The position numbers and the translations under genes were made by a program. The notes under the pieces were generated by a model. The model had not been told where the DNA came from. It saw nothing but the letters and a program-made list of their open reading frames with translations, and did no database searches. From contig CM076954.1 in the NCBI GenBank assembly GCA_039566865.1, positions 11,370,001 through 11,434,000 on the forward strand: DNA of 64,000 bases. Reading direction: 5' to 3'. This document shows positions 54,276 through 64,000 of this stretch, piece by piece. This stretch comes from Aurelia coerulea (taxonomy: Eukaryota; Cnidaria; Scyphozoa; Semaeostomeae; Ulmaridae). How positions within the stretch are numbered: the first letter of the stretch is position 1; every line of letters begins with the position of its first letter.

Positions 54276-54685
54276 AATTTTGAGTTTACCATGTTTGAAA
54301 CTCTCCGAGTTTACATATGTCATGGAAGGTTTTGCTGTTTAAGACGAGAAAGCTGCATTTGATTCCAAAATCTGAGATCTTGTATTGTGCTGCATAGTCC
54401 ATGATAACAGTGCAACAGCAAACGTTTGTGTGTGACAATATATTTTAGAATATTCAGATATCATTTTGAACATAAGAAATTGAGTTGGGGAGAGCTCTTG
54501 CATATCGCTGGAATTCTCCCGGAGAGAGGACCATCACCCGTAGAATTGGTTTCCAAGTTTCTTCAAGTCTCAATTGTATTAGAAGCTCTCCAAGGTATTT
54601 TTCTAATAATGTTTGTTTAGCTGGTTTCAAGAAATAGCTCAGTTATGGGGAATAAAATTTGCATGAATATAATGGACTTTTGTAG

Positions 54686-54919
54686 GTCCTGTCAAGCCTG
54701 CAGCCAAAGAGCAAACCCAGTTTCAAGCATCTGCAATTTCAAGTAAGGAGCCAGCGTCTTCTTTTATCCCAACAACATCAAGTAGCTTTTTCAGTGCTCC
54801 TTCAGCTGGCTTCACATTTGATAGAGGCAGTTCCAATCTTTTCACAACACCTACCAAAACTGATGTCCCATCGTCATCTGGGAAGCTGCCTAGTCTGTTT
54901 CAGCAAGTCCAAACACAAG
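54686..54919 (+). CDS. NUP214: NUP214 exon, FG linker
   Basis: Acceptor GGACTTTTGTAG, donor CAAG|GTATGA. 78 residues, Ser/Thr/Pro-rich: SSFIPTTSSSFFSAPSAGFT, then SSNLFTTPTK and KLPSLFQQVQTQ. Phases match 41488 and 56038. Low-complexity nucleoporin linker; it lacks an FG dipeptide but has FxxP-like F repeats. It has no internal ATG, so a simple ORF scan would miss it. Confidence 0.8.
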
Positions 54920-55060
54920 GTATGAGTGATTCTAAGGTTCACGGTGATTGCAAAAAGTAAGCCTTTACGAAGTTATAGTTTGAACAGAAAATTTCTGACC
55001 CTTGCTGTTGGTAAACATGGTGGTGGATGGTAGAAGCTTCAGACAACAAGGACAAATAGT

Positions 55061-55640
55061 GTTACAATAGGATCTGCTAGTTTTGACTCACACCCAAGTA
55101 CAAAGCGATTAGCAATTGCAGACAAAGGGAATTATATGCCCGGTTGGTCAAGTCATGGACAAAAATAAAGTAAGCCGCAAAAGTTGCCCTGAAACCCAGG
55201 TAGCTTGCTGACTATCCCAGGTAGCTAGCTAGTTGTGCATTGCAGAAATTTTTTTTAAGAGCAAGCATGAGTATATATTGAAAAAAGAAAGATGTATCTG
55301 CACATCTGCCTCAGATATTTTATTTGTTTGGTTCAGAAACCGATTGGTAGGCCACACAGTTATCATAATTTGTTGGGTGTAATTAAAGCATTTGCTGCTC
55401 TGCTTCTGAACCAAACAAATAGAATGCGCCAGACAGAAGTTTAAATAAATCCGTCTTCTTTTGATACAAGCTCATGTTTGCTCTTGAAAACCATTTCTGG
55501 AATGGGTGTCAGAACAACTTTTGTGGCTTGCTTTGTTTCTGTTTATGAAATAACCGACAGGGCATACAATTCCCTTTGTCTGCAGTCGCCTATTGCTTTG
55601 TACTTGAGTGTCAATCAAATGTAGCAGATCCTATCATAAC
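55061..55640. mobile_element. Foldback MITE (~580 bp)
   Basis: GTTACAATAGGATCTGCTA at the left and TAGCAGATCCTATCATAAC at the right are inverted, with matching inner blocks (CAAGTACAAAGC, GCAGACAAAGGGAATT). A second inner hairpin pairs TTTGTTTGGTTCAGAA with TTCTGAACCAAACAAA. Confidence 0.75.
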
Positions 55641-55868
55641 ATTATCTATTATTGTTGTTTTAGACTTAATGCAATTCCTATAAAGTCAATGGTGTACCGA
55701 TTATTCTTTAATTTTGAAAAAATGTGTAATAATTTTTTTAAGTTAACGTGTCTCCTACAAATGACTAAATTTTGTTCTGGGACCTTCTGATCTTCAATGA
55801 CTCATCTTTTTTCATTGAACATCACAGTAAAACAATCTAAACAATGACCTAAAAATAGTCCATATGTA

Positions 55869-55985
55869 CCGGATGGGCCAGGAAAGGAGCCCATTTTTGA
55901 AAATTCATAGCACAAAGAGTACTTGATGCGTTGGAATGAATTGAATTCTGCTTGATAACAGAGAAATTGACAGCAAAATAGATTT
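55869..55985. mobile_element. Lone end of a GGTGAGCC-type MITE
   Basis: CCGGATGGGCCAGGAAAGGA, then TTTTTGAAAATTCATAGC, is like the ends of 41990-42606. TA precedes it (55867-55868). No opposite end was found. Confidence 0.5.
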
Positions 55986-56037
55986 CAGGGAATGCTCACT
56001 CAACTTCTGCTTGATAGTATGCATCCTTTTTCACTAG

Positions 56038-56472
56038 CAACAAATCTGACAAGTTCCAATAAAGAACCTTTGGCCTCAGCAAAGAATACTGCACAAGAAA
56101 TTCCTCCTGCAGAATCTAGTACAGCATCAATGAAGCCATTAAGTTTTGACTCGAAGCCAAATCTGTTTGCAAGCGCAACAGCAGCAACAAAGCCGTTGTT
56201 CGATTTTGGCAGCAAAGTTGCACCATTCTCCCAGCAGAATGTGACGTCATCTGTTCAAGAAGTGTCAAAACCGGTCTCTGCTTTTGGTTTTGTTTCTCCA
56301 AGACCTACTGCGCAGGCAACAGTGGCTCAGGCAAGCACCTTAACGTTCTCAGGCTTTACTCAACCGGAGACCGGCTCGAAGCAACAAAGTGTCTTAGCAC
56401 CATCAAGCACTGCATTTGGTGCCAATGCTTCTTTGCAGATTGCAAAGCCAGAATCAGCTGTTAAGCCCCAAG
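56038..56472 (+). CDS. NUP214: NUP214 exon, FG repeat linker
   Basis: The acceptor CTTTTTCACTAG (AG 56036-56037) fits the incoming phase; an AG at 55987-55988 would not. Donor CAAG|GTAATT. 145 residues with FG or FxFG-like motifs: PLFDFGSKVAPF, SAFGFVSPRP, LTFSGFTQPE, STAFGANASL. Such FG dipeptides bind transport receptors. No structured domain. Confidence 0.85.
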
Positions 56473-57555
56473 GTAATTCTGTTATTGTAGTATAAAGTTT
56501 TCGTATTTTAGTAGGTTTTTTATTTCCGATGTCCCGTGCCATACTGTATATATCTAATTGTGGTCTCCATGCATGCTGACTGTCAGCTCCACAACGTAGT
56601 GAATCTCATGTACCTTACTTGTATTTAAATTCGAGTGTTACTAACTTTCGCTCAGCTTCAAATTCGCCCGATTAAATTTCGCGCACACTAGTCATGACAC
56701 AATTTGTCAGTTTAAAATTCGCGCCCCATACGCCATTGGTGTATGTACCAAAATTACAATAAAATTGATACTTTGCCCTTGGTAGATCATTTACGACGAG
56801 ACGTTTTAAGGTTTTGTTAGCTTTTCAAGGAATGTGGTGAGAAGATAATGGTAACATTCAGACAGTTGAAGTGATCTTCTTTACCACTAGAGGAGGCCTG
56901 GAAATTGCAATCATCTTGACTTTGATGCAAGGCGAAGCCAGTTCAGAAAGTTTTAAGAAGATGTGCATTAATTAAGATGCGCAAGTAAATCTGATTTTCT
57001 TCAACTAAAACACCATAACAAGGTGTCATTCGAAAGAGCTTAGTGAGTAAAACGTAAATTTTATAAGGGTTATGCAATTTTTGTGACTTACAGGTAAGGG
57101 CCCTTGGCTTAGACCCTTGGAAATTTTAGGAGTTCTTTGTTTTACATATTTTCCTGACTTCATATACATCTTGCGAAAGCTTAGGTCTTCGCAAACAGTA
57201 ATATGAAGTTAGATTTTGCATAGGGTGACTGGTTTGGCCGTTGCCTGTCTATAATTGCACCTTGTTAGTTTTTTGCTCCTTTACATTCTTAGCAAAACTT
57301 GACAGCTAAAACAGCGATAAGTGGTTATTACGGAGCTTGCAGATTCAGAGAGAGCACCTCTTGCCCTATTCTGCTTTAAGATTCCTAATCAGAAATCAGA
57401 AGAAATTACGGTTGCATGAAATGAAATCCAGGAATTTGCCAATGAATGACCTATTTTGCGTAACTCTGACCCATTTACCCATGACTAACCCCACTGTTAT
57501 AATTTGCGAAAGTAAGCCTTTTTATAATGTAGATCATTTGCTGATTCTTTTACAG

Positions 57556-57749
57556 CTCAGCAACAAGTTCTTGCTGGAAGAGTACCACCAGGAAGCAGGC
57601 TACTACAAATGACATCGCAAACGCAGACAAAGCCAGCACCACAACAAGCCATTGCTGCTGTGGAGGAATTACCTCCTGTACAGCATGTACAGACTGTACC
57701 AGCTAGAAAGGAAACTTCACAACCGAGTGTACATGAGGAAGCGTCAAAG
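57556..57749 (+). CDS. NUP214: NUP214 exon, linker
   Basis: Acceptor CTTTTACAG, donor AAG|GTATTT. AQQQVLAGRVPPGSRLLQMT, then QAIAAVEELPPVQHVQTVPA, a Pro/Gln-rich linker that ends at a codon boundary before the coiled coil. Assigned by phase and position. Confidence 0.75.
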
Positions 57750-58133
57750 GTATTTCAGTGATTGTTTGTTGGTTAGCTGGTTTTTCTACCTGGTGTCGTG
57801 GAACAACCAAACACGTTTGTGAAATCACGAAAATACTTTCATTGTGCCACGCCCCCTGTCAGTTATCAAATTACGCTTAAAAGTAGGACAATGTTTGTTC
57901 ACGTTACCTCGAGATACTTGATTTTGAGCCACAAACTTTGAGAGTCATTGCAACTCCTGACTAACAGCAGCAAATGTGCGATTTTTTCAACATTCTGGTA
58001 TTGCATTTCAATGCTAATGAATTTTTGATACTCAACACGAAGTAAGCTTTTGTATATACAAAGCTTCAGAGCTGATGTTTTGTCTAGGATATATGTGTTT
58101 TCATTTGGCGACAAAAACTCAATTTTCCGTGAT

Positions 58134-58275
58134 TAAAGGGGCTTTTGCAGCCGGCATGCTTTGTGTTTGCCACCTTTTTATTTTTGACCTTATTAGTGGA
58201 CCATTAGAATTGCGACAATAGAGAAGCCGTAAAACAGTGTATTCACAAAGCATGCTCGTTGCAAAGGCCCCTTTA
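58134..58275. repeat. Foldback repeat (~140 bp)
   Basis: AAAGGGGCTTTTGCAGCCGG...GCATGCTTTGTG pairs with CACAAAGCATGC...GCAAAGGCCCCTTT. Small MITE. Confidence 0.7.
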
Positions 58276-58480
58276 TGCTCCTGATATATATTTGCTCTTT
58301 ACGCCTTTTTGCTGAGCATTTCAAAAGTCATATTTCAATTTCGAAGTGATTAATCGCAAGTAAGGGAACTGTTGATGTATTTCAGCTTTCAGAACTGATT
58401 GCTGTCTTGCAAAAGCAGGGCAGTTTTTGATAAAGTTAAGGTTATTCCATTTTGTCGGTGGTAAATAATGACTACTTTGA

Positions 58481-58632
58481 ATAGACGATTGCGCTAAAGA
58501 TGGCGGCGAGGAATTTTTACCAAGATCCACTGCGTTCTTTAATCGAATTCCTCCTCGTTTAAGAATTTTAATTAGAACGCAATACTCCATTGTAAAAGAT
58601 TCCTCACTGCCATCTTTAGCGCAATCATCTAT
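58481..58632. repeat. Foldback repeat (~150 bp)
   Basis: ATAGACGATTGCGCTAAAGA at the left pairs with TCTTTAGCGCAATCATCTAT at the right; the arms are about 38 bp. Lies just before an exon. Confidence 0.72.
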
Positions 58633-58659
58633 TTTACTTTCGTTTCCATGGTTTTTTAG

Positions 58660-58716
58660 ATTGATAAGATGTCAAAAGATCTTGGCTATGCTATAAATAA
58701 GAGCATCATGGAAGAG
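58660..58716 (+). CDS. NUP214: NUP214 exon, start of coiled coil
   Basis: Acceptor GGTTTTTTAG, donor GAG|GTAAAG. IDKMSKDLGYAINKSIMEE, 19 codons, phase 0 on both sides. Matches the region before the human coiled coil by position and heptad-like spacing. Confidence 0.75.
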
Positions 58717-58894
58717 GTAAAGCTGAGGAATTCTTGCTATGTGTACCCATTTCCTATGGTCTTACGTTTATTTTTCTATGACTGTTTCTATTTTCATATT
58801 CAATTTTTTTTATATATTCCATTAAATGTTTTAGAAGAAAAATTGCTTACTACGCTACCTACTAATTACGAAACACTACAAGGACGATAATACC

Positions 58895-59550
58895 ACGGGG
58901 AGCAATAGACTATGACAACCCCGTGGCAGTTAACATAGAAATAAATAAAAACAACCGGGTAAATCAAGAAGATGTACCACCCGCCTGCAAAGCAGCACCT
59001 TAAGAGCCACCCAACTGATTCGCATAATTTGGTAAGATTTATCAATATGTGGAAGAGGCTTTAGCAAAATTATATCTAGGCCTCAGTCGAGGAATTGGAG
59101 TTAAAGTTATACGCGTGATCACTGCTAAAGAAATAAGTCAACAATACAAGTTTTTGAAAATACTCAAATCTCTACCGCATGCGGCCAGAGTTTCAACGAA
59201 ATTACAAGGCTATGTAAGGAAGGTTTTTACAAAGGAACTAGCCTTAGTGTTAAGTTAAGCTGGATCAGAAACAAAGTTTTACAGCTGGGGTTGCCGTTGT
59301 GCGTTGGTCAACTCTTGCTGAGCTTTTACTAGAGAAATGGCCTATTAGACAGAAGAAGAATTCAAATAATATCAGTGCCTAACTTTTGAAAAATCTTTTG
59401 GATATACTTCCGTTAAAGATACAACTCGGATTGTCCCAGTAGCTCCAGCAGAGCGTTTACAAAAACAAGGATTGACTTGCTTTGGCTGGTAAAGTAGCCA
59501 TATGCCGTAAAATCCCTGGTTTCAAATAAAACTGTGTCGAATTCAATATA
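58895..59550. other. NUP214 intron, nothing firm
   Basis: A short CCACGGGG...CCCCGTGG hairpin lies at 58895-58928. The 69-residue frame at 59049-59258 has no recognisable motif. Confidence 0.3.
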
Positions 59551-59584
59551 TTTATCGTGAGTGGGCTACCACAATTGGAGAATT

Positions 59585-59665
59585 AAAATGTGCCCCTGCC
59601 TGGGATCGAACCCGGGGTCTTCGTGTCAAAAGTTTCTCCAACACTCCACTGCGCCACTCAAGTGC
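59585..59665 (-). mobile_element. tRNA-like head of a SINE
   Basis: On the minus strand GAGTGGCGCAGTGGAG (box A, near 59646-59662) and GGTTCGATCCC (box B, 59602-59612) have tRNA spacing. The ends do not form an acceptor stem, so this is a tRNA-derived SINE head rather than a tRNA gene. The body and borders are not resolved. Confidence 0.6.
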
Positions 59666-60540
59666 AATAAAATGTTGGAGCAATCTGAAGTCATTCAGAT
59701 CCCTGGGTCTTACACCACGACAGAAGCCATTTTTTGTTTTTTCGTGTTTCGGCATTAACCCTTCATGTATTTGACTTGTAAAATTGTTTGTTGAATCCGC
59801 AAAATATGGAGTAAAAGAACTGAAAAGCTTTCATATATCTGTCATTTGATTTTGTGAATAAGCCTCTTCCCCCTCTCTTTTAAGCCCCCATCTGGAGCGT
59901 CCGAAATTGATAAACCCCCTTTTTACGGTATCTCACATCTTTCGTCTGTTTGGAAAGGCTCAATGAAAATTCAAGGAACAACCGACCAGTACGGTACACA
60001 ACTTTAAAATAATCCGGGTAATACTATGAGAAGTCTACTTTTGAAAAACTTTCAACGAAAAACAAGACAATTAGAACAGAGCAAAGGAAGTTTTCGATCA
60101 AGTTGACCATAGTTTCAAAATACTAAACTGCTAGTTTTCAAAGCTTTTTCTACTATTGCAACTTTATTATTGCAATAGCGAGAAGAATGGAGAAAAGGAG
60201 AAGAGTGCTTTGCTCACGAAGTTAGTTTCAACTTGAACACATTCTCCAGCAAATTAGCAAGGAAAGGAGACAAAGGAAAATATTCCAATGTTATTTATCA
60301 ATAAATATAATGACTTGACTTTTCTGAATGGATTCTTTTCCTGTAAATTCGCGTTCGCATTACGTCTTTTCTTGTAAATTCGCAAGAAAGTTAAAAATTT
60401 CCCAACTACCCAAATCCACCCCTTCCCTTAGGAAAACAAGAAAAATTCTGTTCCCTAGCGATATTACATAAGAGATCTTTTTCTTGGAAATTGGCCTTTG
60501 TAGTGTGTATGAAATGATAGCTTTATTGATTTGATTTTAG

Positions 60541-60699
60541 ATGTCTGCATTTAGCAAAGAATTATCCGACTGCAAAGTTGAAATGAAATCATGTGAGCAA
60601 ATGGTCAACGGAATCGGTACACGTGATGAGATGATCAGCTTGAAAAGGGATACTGATTTAGTCAGCAAGATTATTTCCGATTTTCAAGGCTGCCATAAG
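60541..60699 (+). CDS. NUP214: NUP214 exon, coiled coil
   Basis: Acceptor TTGATTTTAG, donor AAG|GTTAGT. 53 codons: MSAFSKELSDCKVEMKSCEQ, then IGTRDEMISLKRDTDLVSKI, matches [36 protein letters not shown]. Alpha-helical region that in the family contacts NUP88 and NUP62. It ends at a codon boundary; later exons are outside the window. Confidence 0.87.
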
Positions 60700-61477
60700 G
60701 TTAGTTGAATATTCCGCTTTCATGATGTAATGCTTTAAAGAATCGTTTCTCTACTGGGTCGTGATTCTTTTCTTTAGAGGGCTACCATAGATTTTGCTTA
60801 CATTTTTAGCCATCACGCATCCCTCTAAAGCTCCGGTCAAACGACCCAAAATTCAGGGTATTTTTTAACGTACTGACTGGTGGGACATTTGCCCCAGTGG
60901 GCCCTTTGCTTGTCCCAGCAGTGAAGGAAAAATTTGCACTTTTGCCCCAGTGGCCTAAGTCAAAATGGGGCCCTTTTTCATTTTCCCTCGTAAACAAAAC
61001 GTTGTTATTGATGTTGCTATTAAATGCTACAAAGCTACAAAGCTATTATTGAAATGAATTGTATGAGAACAATCGACCATTTCGTTATTTGTGCGGGCGA
61101 TCGATGATCATTCATTTCATGCTTCATGCTTGTCAGGCTCATGAAGAATGTTCGACATGAAAAGAAAATAGAAGCCTAAGTCTGGGAATGAAAAACGTAT
61201 CGATTTGTTTTTGTACTTAGATTTGGTAAATTTATGTTTCTAGAATTGGATAGATTGTATATAAGCATTTGAATTTTGCTACCCTGGTAAGTGAATTCCA
61301 TATATAGTCCACTCCACTGAATTGCAGAAATCACACCCTCCTCCCTGTGAATTCATCAAGATCTTCCCCTAAAATACAGTTACTATGTTGGAGTTCATCC
61401 AGCTGGCTGTATTCACTTACCAAGATAGAAAGCCGTGTGTTTTTATGTAAAAGTTTGCTTTTATGTAAATTTGTGTA

Positions 61478-62632
61478 CAGGGTGTCCAAAGTTTGTTCGG
61501 CCTTTAATTAAAGACCTGTTTATATGGGGAAGAACATCTCACCTGCCAGACCCGGGGCTGACAGGTGAGATTCCTCCTTCCTATAGAATCCCATTGCTTT
61601 TTCATTTCACGTTTATATCACAAACGCAACACCACCGGTATAGTAATTTTTCCATATAAACGAAACACTACCGGTATGATGAGGTGTATCGGTTTTCTTC
61701 CTTGATTCCTATTGGTCAATTCGTTCTAATTTCACGGATGAGAGACATAACTCCACCTCGCCTCTCAGCCCGGGGGCTGACAGGCGAAGTAAAAATCTCA
61801 TATAAACAGTGGCTGAAATTTACCTCGCCTGTCAGCCCCGGGTGTGGCAGGTGAGTTGTTTTTACTAATATAAACAGGCCCTAAATGTAAAAAAGTAATG
61901 AAACAATGAACGGGCTCCATGTCAAGATAACCAAACTACTGAGATTTTAAATTAATTTTAGTCACCAAAAGCTAGCAAATCGAATCGGCTAAATATTACG
62001 AGTTACGTCTTATTGATTGATTACGGAGTTACGAGCTTTTGAAGTTCAAGTTTGTGTGAAAGCTGAAACCAGATGCCCCTAAATTGCATATTTTGTGAAA
62101 GGGTAGAATCTCGTTTGTTTAAAGCAAATCAAATGGAACTTAAAAATCACTTTAGATAAACTAGCTTTCTTTAACATTGAATCAAGGTTATGGATGCTTC
62201 AAGGAATCCTGTTGAGCTTAATTTGAAATGGCCCCGCCTGTCATCGATTACATTTTTATGCCATGTTTTTTGGATACTTGCATTCTTAAGAAAATTTTGG
62301 CAATATTACAAGAAGTATATTACCTTTGAAGCCCTCATTTGTTAGCTCTGATATCAAGGAGAGGTAAAACATTGGACAGTCTTATTCTACCTCGACTTTG
62401 GGACGTCTTTTTGAAAAAAAAAGTCAGATAGGGGGGTCTAGTTTCAGTTTTCGCACAAACTGGGATTTCAAAAGCTTATAGCTCCGTGAATTCTTGGCGG
62501 ATTCGCAAGATTCTGGGATCAAAAATGGATTCAAAATTATAAGAACAGGTTTATCTAACTAGGAGCCTGTACATTTGATTGTTACTTTTTAATATTTAAT
62601 CAAACATCGAACAATTTTTCTGGGACACCCTG
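61478..62632. mobile_element. TA-flanked element, CAGGGTGTCC ends
   Basis: Left CAGGGTGTCCAAAGTTTGTT, right AACAATTTTTCTGGGACACCCTG end; TA at 61476-61477 and 62633-62634. No transposase seen. Contains a Harbinger-like MITE at 61512-61881. Confidence 0.75.
61512..61881. mobile_element. PIF/Harbinger-like MITE, TAA duplication
   Basis: Left AGACCTGTTTATATGG, right ATATAAACAGGCCC; TAA at 61509-61511 and 61882-61884. TCACCTGCCA...CCCGGGGCTGACAGG blocks occur at both ends, and (C)ATATAAAC recurs inside near 61650 and 61798. Similar plan to 760-1246. Confidence 0.78.
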
Positions 62633-62798
62633 TATATATTAAAAACATTATTTTACCGATGCAGTTTTGAAAGTAGTGACCTGACTTTGTAAGTGATAAG
62701 CAATTTACTTTTGTCTCTGTGGTAAAGTCATACCGTAAAAATTTGGGGCCCTTTTGGCTGTTTGTCCCACCAGTAGAAAATCCTTAAAAAATACCCTG

Positions 62799-63260
62799 CC
62801 AAAATTTCACCCAATATTTCATCCAACATTCAACCCAACATTGGCAGGCGTCCAAACTTCAGTGGTCAAATGATCCAGCATTTGACCCAACATTCGACCC
62901 AACATTTTCGTCTGCGAAATTAACAGTTTATACTTCTACGAAACCAAAGGCTTCTTTTCCCATCATCTTTTTACTAAGTCTACCTAGAGAACCAAAGAAC
63001 TAAGTCGGAACTGAACGTTTCTTTGCATGGCAGCCACTGTTCGAGGATACACAGTGAATTTGGTGGCCTTTAAACGTAGCCTTCTACGCATGCCCGTAGC
63101 CAACAATGTTAAATAAGGTGGTCAAACGACCCAACAATTGACCCAACATCTCAGAACAAAGGAAGTGTTGGGCGTCCTCGACCAACATTTTTTATCTCTG
63201 TCAAATTTCACCCAACATCGAAAGTGGCCATCCAACATTTCAGCCAACAAGCATACGAGT
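62799..63260. repeat. CCAACAT-rich repeat, target of the hAT insertion
   Basis: Words ACCCAACAT, CCAACATT and GGTCAAA(C/T)GA(C/T)CC recur in both orientations at 62805-62910 and 63105-63250, and GGTCAAACGACCC also lies left of the hAT element (60836). Probably an older MITE with subterminal repeats; borders unclear. Confidence 0.55.
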
Positions 63261-63699
63261 CAAATCTTTCAATAGGGCACAGGGAAACCCACAAATCTTC
63301 CAATTTCACGCTTATAAGCCAATGATATCGCCGTATTCCGATTATTCAGGTAGGGTAATTTCTTAAGTTTCAAAAATTGAGCCTATTGTTTCTTATAGGC
63401 TGTTTCTTAATCAAAATGAGTGCACTCAGAGTGTGAAGCGTCTGATAAGGACCAGCAGATGAAATGTGGTTGAAATATTCCCTGTTTAGTGAAGGCCATA
63501 CGAGGGAAGACATGACAGGCTACATTGCTTTTGATCACTGAACTCAATGATTATACATAAGCAATAGTATTTACATAAACAATAGTATTTACGTACTACA
63601 TAGTACAAAGGTCAATATGCTAAATACTACAGTGATGTATGCTCATGATCATGAAGAATTAGAGTTTGTGTTGTTGATAATTCAAAGTAAATTCTTGAA
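63261..63699. other. NUP214 intron, nothing recognised
   Basis: AT-rich. No exon, RNA gene or element ends were recognised. Confidence 0.35.
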
Positions 63700-63930
63700 G
63701 AATTTCGTCACAAAGTTTAGGAATTACGGTGGTTTAAAGTGTTTTATTTCTTTATTGTTTTTGAATTCTTGAAAGAGAAGTAAAACGCAATTTTGACAAT
63801 ATTGAAGATTTCAAGAAAGTTCAAACGGTGGAATTATAGCGAAATAGCTCAAATTTCTTTGAAATCATTCAGTTCAAAGAAATATGTCATAGAATTTTAT
63901 ATCAAATGATTTAAAGATTTGTAACCTATG
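63700..63930. mobile_element. Foldback family 'CATAG', right arm fragment (copy 4)
   Basis: GGAATTATAGCGAAATAGCT, then GAAATATGTCATAGAATTTTA and TTAAAGATTTGTAACCTATG, match the right arms of the copies at 33.0 and 43.2 kb. The left part was not recognised. Confidence 0.55.
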
Positions 63931-64000
63931 CTTTAAAGGAAGAATAAAACCCTGAAACGATCCTTTCAAATAGTTTCCCAATTCAGTATTGCACAAAATG

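Larger units (their letters stand above)
13139..60699 (+). other. NUP214: NUP214 gene span (15 exons seen, incomplete both ends)
   Basis: Exons at 13139-13287, 28137-28185, 28915-29064, 29664-29734, 30659-30719, 32087-32184, 32461-32558, 35060-35126, 37287-37407, 41204-41488, 54686-54919, 56038-56472, 57556-57749, 58660-58716 and 60541-60699 join in consistent phase to about 742 codons. Their order follows animal NUP214. NUP214 is the cytoplasmic-side nucleoporin: its propeller binds the mRNA-export helicase DDX19, its coiled coil binds NUP88/NUP62, and its FG repeats bind transport receptors. Large introns (13.3-28.1 kb and 41.5-54.7 kb) are swollen by mobile elements. The start codon and the C-terminal FG domain are not in view. 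Confidence 0.88.
60854..62798. mobile_element. hAT element with 8-bp duplication, interrupted
   Basis: Ends CAGGGTATTTTTTAA and TTAAAAAATACCCTG; CCAAAATT duplicated at 60846-60853 and 62799-62806. Subterminal GGGACA...GGGGCCC words are inverted between arms. A TA element (61478-62632) is nested inside, so the native hAT MITE is about 0.8 kb. Confidence 0.85.

Noticed and set aside
55989..56037. Earlier start of the FG exon at the AG of 55987-55988
   Set aside because: It would be out of phase with the 54686-54919 exon and reach a stop quickly; the AG at 56036-56037 fits.
59585..59665. Functional tRNA gene
   Set aside because: Boxes A and B are present but no acceptor stem can be paired and the anticodon arm is unclear; more like a SINE head.

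Overview
This is AT-rich animal nuclear DNA. Genes are split by GT-AG introns, and most of the sequence is transposable-element debris. The protein homologies (NUP214, a class A GPCR, Penelope-like, DIRS and several LINE families) point to an invertebrate metazoan. The repeat composition suggests a cnidarian, probably an anthozoan; this is an inference, not a proof.

Host genes: (1) 2-433 (+) is the 3' end of a rhodopsin-like GPCR (TM6, TM7 and tail). (2) From 13139 to 60699 (+) I can trace fifteen exons of a NUP214 nucleoporin gene. They cover the middle and end of the N-terminal beta-propeller (13139-41320), an FG-bearing linker (41320-57749) and the start of the coiled-coil region (58660-60699). 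All splice phases agree across the fifteen exons (about 742 codons). The first exon(s) upstream of 13139 were not found, and the gene continues past the right edge.

Mobile elements: 0.4-11.4 kb holds a Harbinger-like MITE, LINE copies broken by other elements and a 37-bp minisatellite. 12.5-19 kb holds hAT-, TTAA- and TA-type MITEs plus a LINE fragment. 19.6-27.3 kb is a cluster of LINE 3' ends, two of them from restriction-like-endonuclease LINEs, lodged in (ATT)n and telomere-like TTAGGG repeats. Inside it lies an apparently intact Penelope-like element (21658-25937) with perfect 178-bp inverted terminal repeats and a 1279-residue ORF. That ORF joins a 2A-like NPGP motif, a Ulp1/C48-type cysteine protease, the Penelope RT and a GIY-YIG nuclease. 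29-44 kb holds introns full of foldback and TA-flanked MITEs, several nested. 44.5-54.3 kb is a complete but broken DIRS element on the minus strand (gag, RT-RNase H, tyrosine recombinase). Its inverted terminal repeats and internal complementary region are recognisable. Its gag is split by a 4.8-kb piggyBac-like TTAA element with very long inverted arms built of 161-bp tandem repeats. 60.8-63.3 kb is a four-level nest: a Harbinger-like MITE in a TA element, in a hAT element with an 8-bp duplication, in a CCAACAT-rich repeat.

Best candidate for an undescribed system: the Penelope-like element with an added protease and 2A-like head. Next come the DIRS/piggyBac nest and the CCGGGTG-headed MITE families. 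All homology calls come from reading motifs; no database search was possible.
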